From NCBI GenBank assembly GCA_050633285.1, contig JBOEGG010000008.1, forward strand, positions 46,808 through 110,807: a stretch of 64,000 nt of DNA, written 5' to 3'. Each line of letters starts with the position of its first letter. Within the stretch, counting starts at the first letter, position 1. The notes under the pieces were generated by a model. It was not told the DNA's origin and did not search any database. It was given only the letters and a program-made list of their open reading frames with translations. The position numbers and the translations under genes are program-made. This document shows, one piece after another, positions 8,945 to 19,000 of this stretch. Source of the stretch: UBA1672 sp050633285. GTDB lineage: Bacteria > Pseudomonadota > Alphaproteobacteria > Micavibrionales > Micavibrionaceae.

Positions 8945-11900
8945 GAAGCCTGTGAAAGGATGGATGGCTTGGTTTGCGCGTAATCCTGTTGCTGCCAATC
9001 TTTTAATGATTATTTTGTTGCTTGTCGGTGGATCGACTGCCTTGAATATGCGTACAGAAGGTTTCCCGGCAGAAGCTCCGCGTAATGTCACTGTGAGTGT
9101 TGATTTTGAAGGTGGTTCCCCGGAAGATGTTGAGGAAGGTGCCGCTATTAAGGTTGAAGATGCACTGAATGGTGTTGCCGGTATTAAAAAAATGACATCG
9201 ACGGTTACCGGAAATAATGCATCGATTATTGTTCAGGCGGAGGAGGGCTACTCTGTTAATACGTTAAAGGATGATGTGAAAATCCGTGTCGATGCAATAT
9301 CAACTTTTCCAACCCAAGTTGAAAGTACGGTCATCACCGCACAGCAGGAAGAACGCCATGTTATTTATGTGCAGCTTTATGGTGATACTGATCATGGCAC
9401 TTTGAAAGAGGCTGCGCGTCGGGTTCGGGAACGGTTATTAGATTTAAAGAATGTTAATAAGGTCACGACAAGTGGTGCAAAAGTATTTGAAATTAATATT
9501 GAGATACAGGAAGAAAAGCTTCGCTCGTATGGATTGAGCTTTGATGAGGTTGCGAATGCAATTAGTGGGTCATCTATCAATCTTTCTGCCGGGGCGCTAA
9601 AAACCACTGGTGGGACAATTACTTTACAAAGTCGTAGGCAGCGCTATCACGGTTCTGAGTTTCAGGACATTGTTGTTCGTAATTCTGCGCAGGGGGGGCT
9701 TGTAAGGGTTAAAGATATTGCTGTTGTAAATGATGGTTATACAGAACAAGCGATTTTATCCCGCTTTCAAGGAAAGCCCTCTATTAATCTGGATGTTCAG
9801 TTAATCGGACGTGCCAGTATCACAGAGGCATCGTCAAATGTTCAAAAAGCGGTTGATCTGATGCGTTCTGAAAATTGGTTTCCTGACACGATTGAATTGA
9901 GTACATGGTATGATGAGGCGGATATCATTCGTGATCGATTGGGGCTGCTTTCTAAAAATGCATTGGTCGGTATGGCGCTTGTCTTGGTTATGCTTGCTTT
10001 ATTTTTGAATGCGAAGGTGGCCTTTTGGGTTGCTATTGGTATTCCGGTTTCTTTTGCAGGTACCTTGATTGTTATGGGGCCGAGTTTTCTCGACTATTCT
10101 TTAAATGACCTAACGACTTTCGCATTTATTATTGTTTTGGGAATTGTGGTCGATGACGCAATTGTGATTGGTGAAAATGTTTTTACCCATAAAAAACGTT
10201 ATGGAGGCGGCGTAGAAACAGCTATTAGAGGTGCAAAGGAAGTTGCTACACCCGCAACATTTGGTGTTTTAACAACTGTTGCTGCTTTTTATCCATTAAC
10301 GACGATGACAGGTGATTTTGGCGGGCCGTTTCGGATAATTGCTGTTGTTACTATTGTTTGTTTGTTGTTTTCTTTGGTTGAATCCAAGCTGATTTTGCCT
10401 GCACATTTAGCACATCTGAATCTTGATGATGATAAGCCTAAAAACAGGGTGGCAAAGATGTGGGCGCGTTTGCAAGAAGGCGTTGAGAGTAGTCTTCAGA
10501 ATTTTATCAAAGTTTATTATAAGCCTATTATAGAAGCTGTTGTCCGTTATCGTTATCAGTCTTTAGGTGTTTTTATTGCGATATTGATTTTAGCCGGAGG
10601 TTTGGTTAGCAGCGGCACAGTGCGCACAGTGTTCTTCGCGGATTGGGAATCCGATATTATCTATGCTGACCTTACTATGAATTCCGGGGTTCCTTCGGAT
10701 AAGACGCATTTAGTAGCTGCAAATTTAGAGCGGGGCTTAAAGGCTGTAAATCAATCGGTTAAACAGAAATATGCTATGGATGTTTATCCTGTTGTTTATT
10801 TTTATGTTTCCTCGGATGAAGATGAGCAAGCAACATTGACTGTGCAGCTTATACCGGGGACGCAGCGCACTTTTTCTGGAAGTGAATTCTTAAATTTATG
10901 GAGAGAAGAAACAGGTGTGCAAAATGAAGTTAAGCAGCTTGATTTTTATGCAGGCTGGGGGGGAGAGGACGACCTTCTGATTGAAATGTCTTCGCCTGAT
11001 AATATTGCTTTACGACATGCGATGACTGCATTGAGGGGCCGTGTGACGGAATATGCGGGTGTTCATGATATAAAGACCAATCTGGATAATGATACGTTGG
11101 AGCTTGCCATTCAGTTAAAGCCGGAAGCAGAGGCACTTGGCTTGACGTATCGTGATGTTATTAACCAGTTACGTAATGCTGTGTTTGGTTATGAAGCGCA
11201 ACGTGTGCAGCGTGATAGTGAAGAAATTCGTGTTAAGGTTCGTTACCCTAAGGCAGAGCGTGATAACATTAGTGATTTGGAACAAGTCCGTATCCGGACA
11301 GCAGACGGAGGCTCTGTTCCGTTATCTGTTATTGCTGAATTATCACGTCATAAAAAGCAAACGCAGATAGATCGTATTGATGGAGATCGTGTTTTAACCT
11401 TGGTTGCGCGTATAAATAAGGATTTAATATCGCCATCTGAAGTTGTTCGTGATTTGCAAAATACAGTTTTCCCTGACATTGCTGCGCGCTATCCGGGAGT
11501 ACGATTAAACATGTCTGGTGAAACCGAAGCGGAACAAAAAGCCACCACTAAATTAGCAGCGGGGTTTGTTCTTGGTTTGCTTATGATTTATACGCTCTTG
11601 GCTGTACCTTTGAAATCATATACTGAGCCATTTGTGATTATGCTGGCTATTCCTTTTGGGATAATAGGGGCGATTATTGGCCATATGATCATTGGTATTC
11701 CTGTTAGTCTTCTGTCGTTCTTCGGTGTGTTGGCACTTAGTGGTGTTGTGGTGAATGACTCGCTTGTTCTTGTTAGTCGTTATAACCAAATACGTGCTGA
11801 AGGGCTGTCTTATGAGGAGGCCATTGTGCAGGCGGGTATGTCACGTTTTCGTGCTATTTTACTGACATCTATTACGACATTTGTTGGGTTGTTTCCGTTG

Positions 11901-12086
11901 ATTTTGGAAAAGTCAGAGCAGGCTCAATTATTGATTCCTATGGCGGTTTCTTTAGCTTTTGGCATTTTATTTGCAACTTTTATTACTTTGCTGATTATTC
12001 CGGTTTTATTGGGTGTTCGTCTGGATATTATCAATTTTTTCAGATGGTTGATATTGCCAAATAAGCCTCCCATCGCTGCGGAATAA
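8937..12086 (+). CDS. Efflux RND transporter permease
   Basis: 1049 residues, normal for AcrB/MexF-like pumps. TM1 lies near 15-37, followed by porter domains. The TM4 motif GIVVDDAIVIGEN near 400-412 holds the two adjacent aspartates of the proton relay. The second half repeats the fold, with TM8-TM12 from about 870. It resembles the HAE-type or lipid/hydrophobe-exporting branch of alphaproteobacteria rather than the heavy-metal branch, which has a different TM4 motif (compare the gene at 35892). Substrates cannot be predicted. Probably controlled by the divergent two-component system. Confidence 0.93.
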   Translation: MSKKPVKGWMAWFARNPVAANLLMIILLLVGGSTALNMRTEGFPAEAPRNVTVSVDFEGGSPEDVEEGAAIKVEDALNGVAGIKKMTSTVTGNNASIIVQAEEGYSVNTLKDDVKIRVDAISTFPTQVESTVITAQQEERHVIYVQLYGDTDHGTLKEAARRVRERLLDLKNVNKVTTSGAKVFEINIEIQEEKLRSYGLSFDEVANAISGSSINLSAGALKTTGGTITLQSRRQRYHGSEFQDIVVRNSAQGGLVRVKDIAVVNDGYTEQAILSRFQGKPSINLDVQLIGRASITEASSNVQKAVDLMRSENWFPDTIELSTWYDEADIIRDRLGLLSKNALVGMALVLVMLALFLNAKVAFWVAIGIPVSFAGTLIVMGPSFLDYSLNDLTTFAFIIVLGIVVDDAIVIGENVFTHKKRYGGGVETAIRGAKEVATPATFGVLTTVAAFYPLTTMTGDFGGPFRIIAVVTIVCLLFSLVESKLILPAHLAHLNLDDDKPKNRVAKMWARLQEGVESSLQNFIKVYYKPIIEAVVRYRYQSLGVFIAILILAGGLVSSGTVRTVFFADWESDIIYADLTMNSGVPSDKTHLVAANLERGLKAVNQSVKQKYAMDVYPVVYFYVSSDEDEQATLTVQLIPGTQRTFSGSEFLNLWREETGVQNEVKQLDFYAGWGGEDDLLIEMSSPDNIALRHAMTALRGRVTEYAGVHDIKTNLDNDTLELAIQLKPEAEALGLTYRDVINQLRNAVFGYEAQRVQRDSEEIRVKVRYPKAERDNISDLEQVRIRTADGGSVPLSVIAELSRHKKQTQIDRIDGDRVLTLVARINKDLISPSEVVRDLQNTVFPDIAARYPGVRLNMSGETEAEQKATTKLAAGFVLGLLMIYTLLAVPLKSYTEPFVIMLAIPFGIIGAIIGHMIIGIPVSLLSFFGVLALSGVVVNDSLVLVSRYNQIRAEGLSYEEAIVQAGMSRFRAILLTSITTFVGLFPLILEKSEQAQLLIPMAVSLAFGILFATFITLLIIPVLLGVRLDIINFFRWLILPNKPPIAAE

Positions 12087-12193
12087 ATGCTGATAAACTT
12101 TTTTACAACTTCTTACCTTTCTTGACATAGCTCTGTGACACTTGCGGGCTATTCTAAGCAACATCAGACATCTGAATCATATAAGGAAACACT

Positions 12194-13108
12194 ATGAACC
12201 ATTTGATATATCGTAAAAAATTCTCTGCAGCATTTGTTGTTGCTCTTATGGCCTTGCCGAATACTGCACAAGCTGATGATAAACTTGATAACTGGGCTAA
12301 AGGTAGTAAGAAATGGGAAAAAACGCATATTCATGAGCAAGGTGTGATTGACAAAATTACTGATAAAAGTAAGTGGGATATTACGGTAGGCGCTGGCGCG
12401 GGGTTTGCACCAAAATATGAAGGTTCTGATGAGATGGAATTTTCAGGTATGCCACTTATCGATATTGTTTGGAACGATACAGTTTATCTCGGGCCTGATG
12501 GTTTGGGTGCGTATGTGTATCAAGATAATGGTATTAGCGTAAGCGGTGGGATTGGATACGATGGTGGACGAGACCAAGGTGATAGCAGTGATTTACGCGG
12601 CTTGGGTGACGTTGATGGTGCATTAACGATGAATGTGAATATTGAGTATGATCTTGGTTTTGTGTCTCCATATGTGGAGGTTGAGAAGCATTTGGGTGGT
12701 TCTGATGGCTTGCTTGCGCAGGTCGGTGTGCAAAGTATGATCCCTCTGGGGTTAATCACAGGTGATATAACGGCCAATGATATGGAGAATATGGGTGATA
12801 ACGACCATCCTGAGGGGGCTGCTCTTATGTTTGGGGTGTCTGCGGATTGGGCAGATGATAATTATACAGAAGAGTATTTTGGCGTGAATGCTCGTCAATC
12901 TGCACGTTCGGGATATGCACAATATGATGCGGAAGCCGGTTTTAAATCTATTAATGCAGATATTGGCGTGATGGTTCCGGTTACAAAGAGCTGGACGGCA
13001 AATGCAATGCTTGGTTACTCACAATTGGTTGGTGATGCGGCAGATAGCCCCATTGTGAAGGATGAGGGGCAAGTGTCCGGCGGGTTATTTGTTTCATATG
13101 CATTTTAA
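12194..13108 (+). CDS. MipA/OmpV family outer-membrane protein
   Basis: 304 residues with a signal peptide (hydrophobic stretch AAFVVALMALPNTAQA, cleavage near residue 27). The region GAGAGFAPKYEGSD near 67-80 is the characteristic start of the MipA/OmpV barrel. Alternating strands follow and the protein ends in SYAF, with a terminal aromatic residue as expected for insertion by the BAM complex. A clear AAGGA ribosome site precedes the ATG. Family members include MltA-interacting MipA and OmpV; the role here is unknown. The position just after an RND operon and upstream of a small helical protein suggests envelope function. Confidence 0.85.
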   Translation: MNHLIYRKKFSAAFVVALMALPNTAQADDKLDNWAKGSKKWEKTHIHEQGVIDKITDKSKWDITVGAGAGFAPKYEGSDEMEFSGMPLIDIVWNDTVYLGPDGLGAYVYQDNGISVSGGIGYDGGRDQGDSSDLRGLGDVDGALTMNVNIEYDLGFVSPYVEVEKHLGGSDGLLAQVGVQSMIPLGLITGDITANDMENMGDNDHPEGAALMFGVSADWADDNYTEEYFGVNARQSARSGYAQYDAEAGFKSINADIGVMVPVTKSWTANAMLGYSQLVGDAADSPIVKDEGQVSGGLFVSYAF

Positions 13109-13124
13109 GAGAGGAGGCTAAAAG

Positions 13125-13490
13125 ATGGTTGATAGTGTTAATGGTAGTGTGACATCACAGCAGCAGATTAAAAAATCGACAGTAAGTACTGAGCAGGCAG
13201 CAAATGAAGTGGTTAAGTCATCAGAAGAAGCTTCTAAAGCGTCTCCTTCTGGAGTGGCTGAGCAGAAAAGCTCGAACAAGACTGTGTTATCGGGGGCTGT
13301 GCAGAATGCTCAAAGCTCTAATACCACACAGTCAAAAATTCAGTTATTGGAAGCACAGGCAAGAAGCAAGAAGTCTTCTGCTCAAATAGCAGGAGCGGAC
13401 GATGCCAAGAAAATGCGACAAGATGCAGAAGAGCTTGAGAAGCAAGTTAAAGCTCTGAAATCAAAGCAAGGTGTAAATAAGAAAGCGTGA
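13125..13490 (+). CDS. Small Ser/Lys/Gln-rich helical protein, unknown
   Basis: 121 residues with a strong GAGGAG ribosome site, 16 bases after the MipA-like gene and probably co-transcribed. The N-terminal 80 residues are Ser/Thr/Gln-rich and likely disordered. Residues about 70-120 form a charged, coiled-coil-like helix (QLLEAQARSKKSS, DAEELEKQVKALKSKQ). There is no signal peptide or membrane segment. I do not recognise the family. Confidence 0.6.
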   Translation: MVDSVNGSVTSQQQIKKSTVSTEQAANEVVKSSEEASKASPSGVAEQKSSNKTVLSGAVQNAQSSNTTQSKIQLLEAQARSKKSSAQIAGADDAKKMRQDAEELEKQVKALKSKQGVNKKA

Positions 13491-13584
13491 ACAGCTTCTT
13501 TGGGTTTTCCGCTATTCTTATTTCACTTTTTCACCTCAATAGTGTTTTCGTTCTTGTATCTTTTTATATTAAACATGGAGGTCT

Positions 13585-14127
13585 TTAGATGTGCATATAC
13601 CCTATGGCCAAGACCATTTCACCTGTTTCATCTTGTATATCCCACATTTGCATACCATCGATATTGGCAACAGATTTATATGCTTCGGGGCTAAACACAA
13701 TAGCAGTAACGAGCGCTTGACCAGATGTATAATTGCCACTGCGGTAATTTCGTAATTTATCTATATCGTGAAGAACTTTTTCATTGATTTTGTTGTCACT
13801 ATGTACGCGTCCATCACGTCCGGATTGGAAGACAGACTCACATTTCAGTTCCCAATGGATTTCGTTTTCAAGTGGTAGAGAGTTGTAATTAACGATGAAA
13901 TCGACGGCCCAACTATTATCGTTATATATTGGTATTTCTCTTTGAGTTATCACATCTAATTTATGTACAAAGTGTGACATAAAGTTTACTTGTGCCCAAC
14001 CTTCCCAACCACCTTTTTGGCAAAAAGAATTCCATACTTCTAAGTGGTGGTTGCGTAGCCATTCCTCTAATTCGTATAGCAGATCTGTGGGTTTTATTAT
14101 TTGATTTTGAGCTTCCTCTTCTTTCAT
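13585..14127 (-). CDS. PD-(D/E)XK nuclease-like protein, coupled to MACPF gene
   Basis: 180 residues from the ATG at 14127, which begins one base after the TAA of the MACPF gene, so translation is likely coupled; an in-frame upstream extension to 14229 would overlap that gene. Motif reading: Glu42 in a WEGWAQ helix, Asp76 in WAVDFIVN, then Glu93-Leu-Lys95 in IHWELKCE, and a later DIDKLRNY helix. That order (E...D...ExK...D/QxxK) is the core of the PD-(D/E)XK restriction-endonuclease fold. There is no signal peptide. Whether it cuts nucleic acid is unproven; it could be a toxin, an immunity or defence nuclease, or a degenerate relative. Confidence 0.55.
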   Translation of the reverse strand: MKEEEAQNQIIKPTDLLYELEEWLRNHHLEVWNSFCQKGGWEGWAQVNFMSHFVHKLDVITQREIPIYNDNSWAVDFIVNYNSLPLENEIHWELKCESVFQSGRDGRVHSDNKINEKVLHDIDKLRNYRSGNYTSGQALVTAIVFSPEAYKSVANIDGMQMWDIQDETGEMVLAIGYMHI

Positions 14128-14128
14128 A

Positions 14129-15634
14129 TTAAGGGGTGTCCGTATTGTCTGGCGTTTCTTGCATACTGGCTTCCCATTGCCATATAGGCTGCGTTGCGTC
14201 TTTATTCTGAGTGCATTTTTTGCATCCATTTTTTACAGTTTCTTTTGTTTGATTACATGTGCTGTTTACTGGGTTGTTATAGTGGCCGTATGGGGGATCT
14301 GTTCTTAGATCCGGAATGTTGTTTTTATGAACAACGCATTCTTTTCCTGCACAATAGCAATGTTGAGAATACTTACCGTGGCTAGTTTTTATGCATGATG
14401 CATCGCTGTGGCAGCCAACCTTTTGAATTGCACATTGATAAACGGGAGTTTCGGCAGTGCTTCGTGTTTCATCATATTCAAATTTACGCAGGAACCAGTT
14501 CTCGTCATTAGGGCTTTTGATTTCCTGACAATTGAATGATCGCAGACCGATGTAATATTGTTCCATCGCACGCATTTGCGGTATGTATTTCTCACCATCA
14601 TCTTGATCTCTGAAGTGTTCTGTCAGAATTTCCCATATTGGTTTTGTTCTGATATTTATGGCGGATGTTGATTCTTTGGCTTCGTTTAATAGCTTGATAG
14701 AACAGGCATATTTTTGTTCGGGGTTATCATGTGTATGTGCATTTGCGAGCGCGTTTCTTGTGGAGAGTGTTCCACCTTGATACCATCCTTTTGCTTGGGT
14801 ATCTAAGCCTTTACTGTCTTCACGCTCTTTATCCGTTATGCCTATACAGGCATCAAATGTATTTTTCCCTTTTGGGCTCAATCCTTCATATTCCGCGCAG
14901 GCGTTGGCTTTAAACTGCTTTTCTGTCAATTTTGTTGTGCTTGATGAGAATGATGATTCACGTATGAGTGTTCCTGATGTGGTTGAGATAATGACATGTG
15001 TACCATGGTTTTCGAAAAAATCGCCATAGTTTACCCATGCCGTTTTATCGTGTGCTTGATCGGTTATTGGTTTTAATTTTTTTGCGTGTTGAAGAGCAGT
15101 GGGGTTTATTCGCCATTTTTCAGCGCAATCCAAATCAATATCATGACGTTGTCCAAGGGCGCTTTGCATGAGCTCTATGCCTTGGATATTATAATTTTTT
15201 TCCTCAGCTTTGTCATAGTAAGCATCAATTGTAATTTTGAATGTTGATAGGAAGTTCTTTTCTGCCTCGATGTTTAATCTTGTAGAAAGCGTTTTTTGGA
15301 GTTGGCCTATATTGCTGTAATAGCGGTATTGTTTTTCGGTGATCCCAGGATCTGATGGCCCGTTATAGCACGAGTTAATGAAGCTTTTATGATCAAACCA
15401 GATACTGGTTAGTGCAAGGGTATTTTCTGTACTGGATAGATTTGATTTAAAAAAGTTCACTCCTTTTCCAAGTACATCTATTGCACTCATTTGAGGGTCA
15501 TCATTCATTTTAACGTTTGAATCAGTGATGCATTTACTTATGTTTTCGTTTTTTTGTGCATCTGCTAGGGCTGCATGGGGCATCAAGATTGTTGTTATTG
15601 TCATTGCTGATAATAAAATTCTTTTAATCTTCAT
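14129..15634 (-). CDS. Secreted MACPF-domain (perforin-like) protein
   Basis: 501 residues with a signal peptide (KIKRILLSAMTITTILMPHAALA, cleavage near 25). Residues 203-221 match the spacing of the MACPF signature Y-x6-[FY]-GTH-[FY]-x6-G: Tyr203, Gly211-Thr212-His213, Gly221. The flanking aromatic positions are His and Val rather than Phe/Tyr. The preceding region holds helices consistent with transmembrane-hairpin clusters. From about residue 395 there is a Cys-rich tail (at least 10 Cys, EGF-like spacing such as CHSDASC and HCYCAGKEC) and a second Cys cluster near the C terminus. MACPF proteins oligomerise into membrane pores; the target here is unknown. A ribosome site TAGGAAT precedes the ATG. 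Coupled to the nuclease-like gene. Confidence 0.65.
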   Translation of the reverse strand: MKIKRILLSAMTITTILMPHAALADAQKNENISKCITDSNVKMNDDPQMSAIDVLGKGVNFFKSNLSSTENTLALTSIWFDHKSFINSCYNGPSDPGITEKQYRYYSNIGQLQKTLSTRLNIEAEKNFLSTFKITIDAYYDKAEEKNYNIQGIELMQSALGQRHDIDLDCAEKWRINPTALQHAKKLKPITDQAHDKTAWVNYGDFFENHGTHVIISTTSGTLIRESSFSSSTTKLTEKQFKANACAEYEGLSPKGKNTFDACIGITDKEREDSKGLDTQAKGWYQGGTLSTRNALANAHTHDNPEQKYACSIKLLNEAKESTSAINIRTKPIWEILTEHFRDQDDGEKYIPQMRAMEQYYIGLRSFNCQEIKSPNDENWFLRKFEYDETRSTAETPVYQCAIQKVGCHSDASCIKTSHGKYSQHCYCAGKECVVHKNNIPDLRTDPPYGHYNNPVNSTCNQTKETVKNGCKKCTQNKDATQPIWQWEASMQETPDNTDTP

Positions 15635-15971
15635 TATTTATTCCTAACGATTTTATTTTTATGCGCCTTTCTTATTGTCTTCGGCCATAGGCACTTACTT
15701 CATTGGGCATGCTTTGCCTTTTGAAGGAATACATAAAGGTCTGATCTAATATTTAAGCATAGTATTGTAAGAACTTGTTGTTTTCTATAGTTGCATTCAA
15801 ATGTATTCAGGACGGGAATAGTTGAGGCTTTGAAATATATGAAGAGGTGGGTAAATGTTATGTATGGACTGAAGGGCGTGTGATGCTGTGGCGTTTATGC
15901 AGTGATCTTACAGGTGATTAATGTCATATATTCATAAGGTGCATTTAGGGGGAGGGTAGGAAGGCCGAACG

Positions 15972-16007
15972 GGAAAAAGGGTAGATTGGTGCGTTATGAT
16001 CAATCTA
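15972..16007 (-). terminator. Possible terminator; otherwise empty gap 15635-16004
   Basis: On the minus strand the stop codon of the giant synthetase-kinase gene begins a 7-base inverted repeat (TAGATTG and CAATCTA, 12-base loop), followed by CCC and five T. It is a weak but plausible terminator, which would separate the giant gene from the MACPF pair. The remaining gap to 15635 must contain the MACPF promoter, but I see no clear -35/-10 and no other feature. Confidence 0.4.
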
Positions 16008-19000
16008 TATACGCATGGCGATAGTGTTGTTATTGTTGTTTTGAGCGACAAGGGGATCGATAGTATTTTCAGGTGTTTCTGGTTGTGTGCTGATAAACTG
16101 GTTAAGGTTTTCGCCATATTGTTCTTGTAATGCTGCTAAAATAGCCGGATCAGTATCCGCATTGTTTAGAATTTCTTCTATGCGTTGTTCTTCGTAAGCA
16201 TCAAGAGGTTCACCGCTACTTATGCGTTCCATCGCCGAAGCTACTTCAATATATTCAATTTCTTCTGTGAAGCTTGTATCTGTTTGTGCGTATTGTGTTT
16301 CTATGCCGTTATTAAGTGTATCGTTATCAAGAGACGCTTGACTGATGAGGTCGTTTCCAGTGTGGTTTTTCATATACTCGGAGATAATTTCCGGATTTTG
16401 ATGGAGCTTATCTTCCATTAATTCAATTTTGGTATCTAAGTCCGGCTTATCAATCCATTCATACCAACTGGAGTTTTCTCTTTCTATATAGAGTTCAGAA
16501 AGCTCTTTGACCATTGCGTTTTCATTGTTTACATTTTCACCTGCTAAGGCATTTTGTTTGATGTGCGTGAAAGCTTGGGTGAATTCCTGATCTGACACAT
16601 TGGCGAATGTGTTAATTTCCTCTTTTTTGTCTAGATAATCTTTGACCACAGATTGTGCTTCTGGTGTATTTTGTAGATACTCCGCAACAATTTGCGGGTT
16701 TTTCATGATTTCAGTTTCCAGTTCTTCGATTTTATTCATATAGCGTTCGCGCGCAGAAGAATGGATGTACTGGTTATCTGCTCTTTTATATAAGTTGGCT
16801 AAATCTGTGAGGTAGGGGTGAATCCCATCTGTATTTTCGGTATTATTTATAGTCTCGGCAACGCCTTTCAAGGTGCGGTGTTGCATAAAGTCAGGCATTT
16901 CATTTAGAACATTTTCAAGTGCTACGGTATTGCTGGCTTCGGCGGTTGGTTGGCTTGTACTCATGCTGTTGTCACCAAATACATCGCGTATATATGCGTG
17001 TAATATTTCCGGGCGCTCTGCAAGTTTTTCTAATGCGTCATCTACTTTTCCGCTGAGCTTCCATTCATCAATCCAACCAGTGTCGTCTGCATCAATACGT
17101 TGTTGTAGGGCGGCGATATCATCAATCAGGGCATGTTGTCCGTTTGCGTGATAGCGTGTTGTTTCTTTTACCATGTCCAGAAGGACATCTTGTGGCATCA
17201 TGGATAGTAATTTATCGCCTGTTTCAGGATCTGCAAGCAAGCGTGCAAATTCTTGTTGGTGTGCTAATTTTGCTTCGGCTAAATCATCTTTTGTTTCTGC
17301 TTGACGTTGCGGGCGATCCGGATCGTAAGCCCCTGCGTATGGCATTCCCCCCATTCCATAGTGGTGCATTGGTGGAGCATGTGCGGAGTTATAGGCGATC
17401 TGTGCATCTTCTAACTCTCTTGTCGCGCGCCAAAGGTCGTGGAATTCCGGATCCACCTCACTCATTTTGTCAGGGATCATATCGATGGCTTCTTTTGAGA
17501 ACTTTCCGGCCAGAGACTCACCATTGAACATGCTCATTCCTAGTGCATCATGCAGTTCGGGGCTGAGTTTGTGTTTGGCAGAAAATTCGGAAAATTGTGC
17601 ACGGGCACTGGCTTCTACAGCTGGTGTGGTGACGAGGAAGAACCAACCTTGACCAGCTAAGTTTTCCGTTTGCATTTCAGCTTCGATTTTTTGATTTAAT
17701 TCGACATATTCCTGATATGCCTCATCGCTTAATTGACCGTTTTCATTGAGCTTTTCTGCAAGGTCACGTTGTGATGAGTGTGCATAATGAAGGAGAGCTG
17801 CAACTCCTCCGGTTAATGCCACGCCGCCTATAATCGAGAGCTTTGCTGTTTTGCTGACGGCCTTTCCGGCTTTTAGTGCATCTGTTGCCGTATTTGCCGC
17901 ACGTATACCATCTGCGATATCTGCTGCTGTATCTGTTTGTTTCAATGCATCAGCAGCATTATCCAATGCGCCGACTTGTGGTGCATCTGGTAATATATCT
18001 CCTGCTTTGCCATTAAACTCACCATTTAGTCTGAACTCAGGACTTTCTACATTTATTTTAGGTGGGTTTGCTTCTTGGTATAGCCGTGCAGTGTCTTCAA
18101 GGTTTGGAAGACGTCCACTTTCTGCTCCCGGTACTTCTATGTCAGACATCATGTCATTTATTTTGACCAATTGCTCCTGATCAAGTTTTATGATGTCTGC
18201 CTCACCGTTAGGTTTGGTTACACGCATTGCTCCAGACTGGTTTTCAAAATCAAGTTGTATTTCGTATTTATTGGCATCGCCAGAGATGGGTTCAATGGTT
18301 AGGCGTCCGTCACTGTTGGCTTCAATGTTGATGCCATCTTGTATACCAATTTGGAGGACAGATTTTAAATCGTCAATATGGCTGGGTGGTTGGACGATAC
18401 CTGCGGATTTTAACCCGTTACTTACGCGTTCTAAATCTTGGAGATCAGAGGTTGGGATATTATTTATTGGGCCGCCCCAATCGATGAGTTCAAAGCGCGT
18501 GTTGCCACTTGCATCAACCGAAACGAAAATATTTTCTGTATTTTTTAAATCCTTATGTACGACACCATTGTCATTCATATATTGGATAGCTTCTTCGAAC
18601 TTTTCCCAGTCAGAAGATTTGATTTGGAGGTCTCCCGGCTTTTTCCCATCAAAGCCATATTGGTAAGGCTTTAGCTCTTCGCCTTGTGCGATTTCCATCA
18701 CCATGATATTGCCTTGGGCATTTCGCAGTTCGGGTGGCATAAGGCCTTTATCATCCGTGACCAATTTGGGGATGTCGATTACGTCTTGCAGGTGTTCCGG
18801 GAAGACAAGCTCGGATGCTTTCCTTAAATCTGTGATTTCATGTTCAGGCACGTCGACTTTTACCATGAATCTTTCGCCTGTTGCAGCGTCTGCAACAACA
18901 TGTACTTTCAGATCAATTTGTTCTATGTATGTGAATTGCTTTGCAGCATCAGCTATATCGGCACTATTGGCGGCTGTTTTTGCGCTATCTCCGTGTATGG

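Noticed and set aside
14128..14229. Upstream extension of the nuclease-like gene
   Set aside because: It would overlap about 100 bases of the MACPF gene; the ATG one base after the MACPF stop is better placed.
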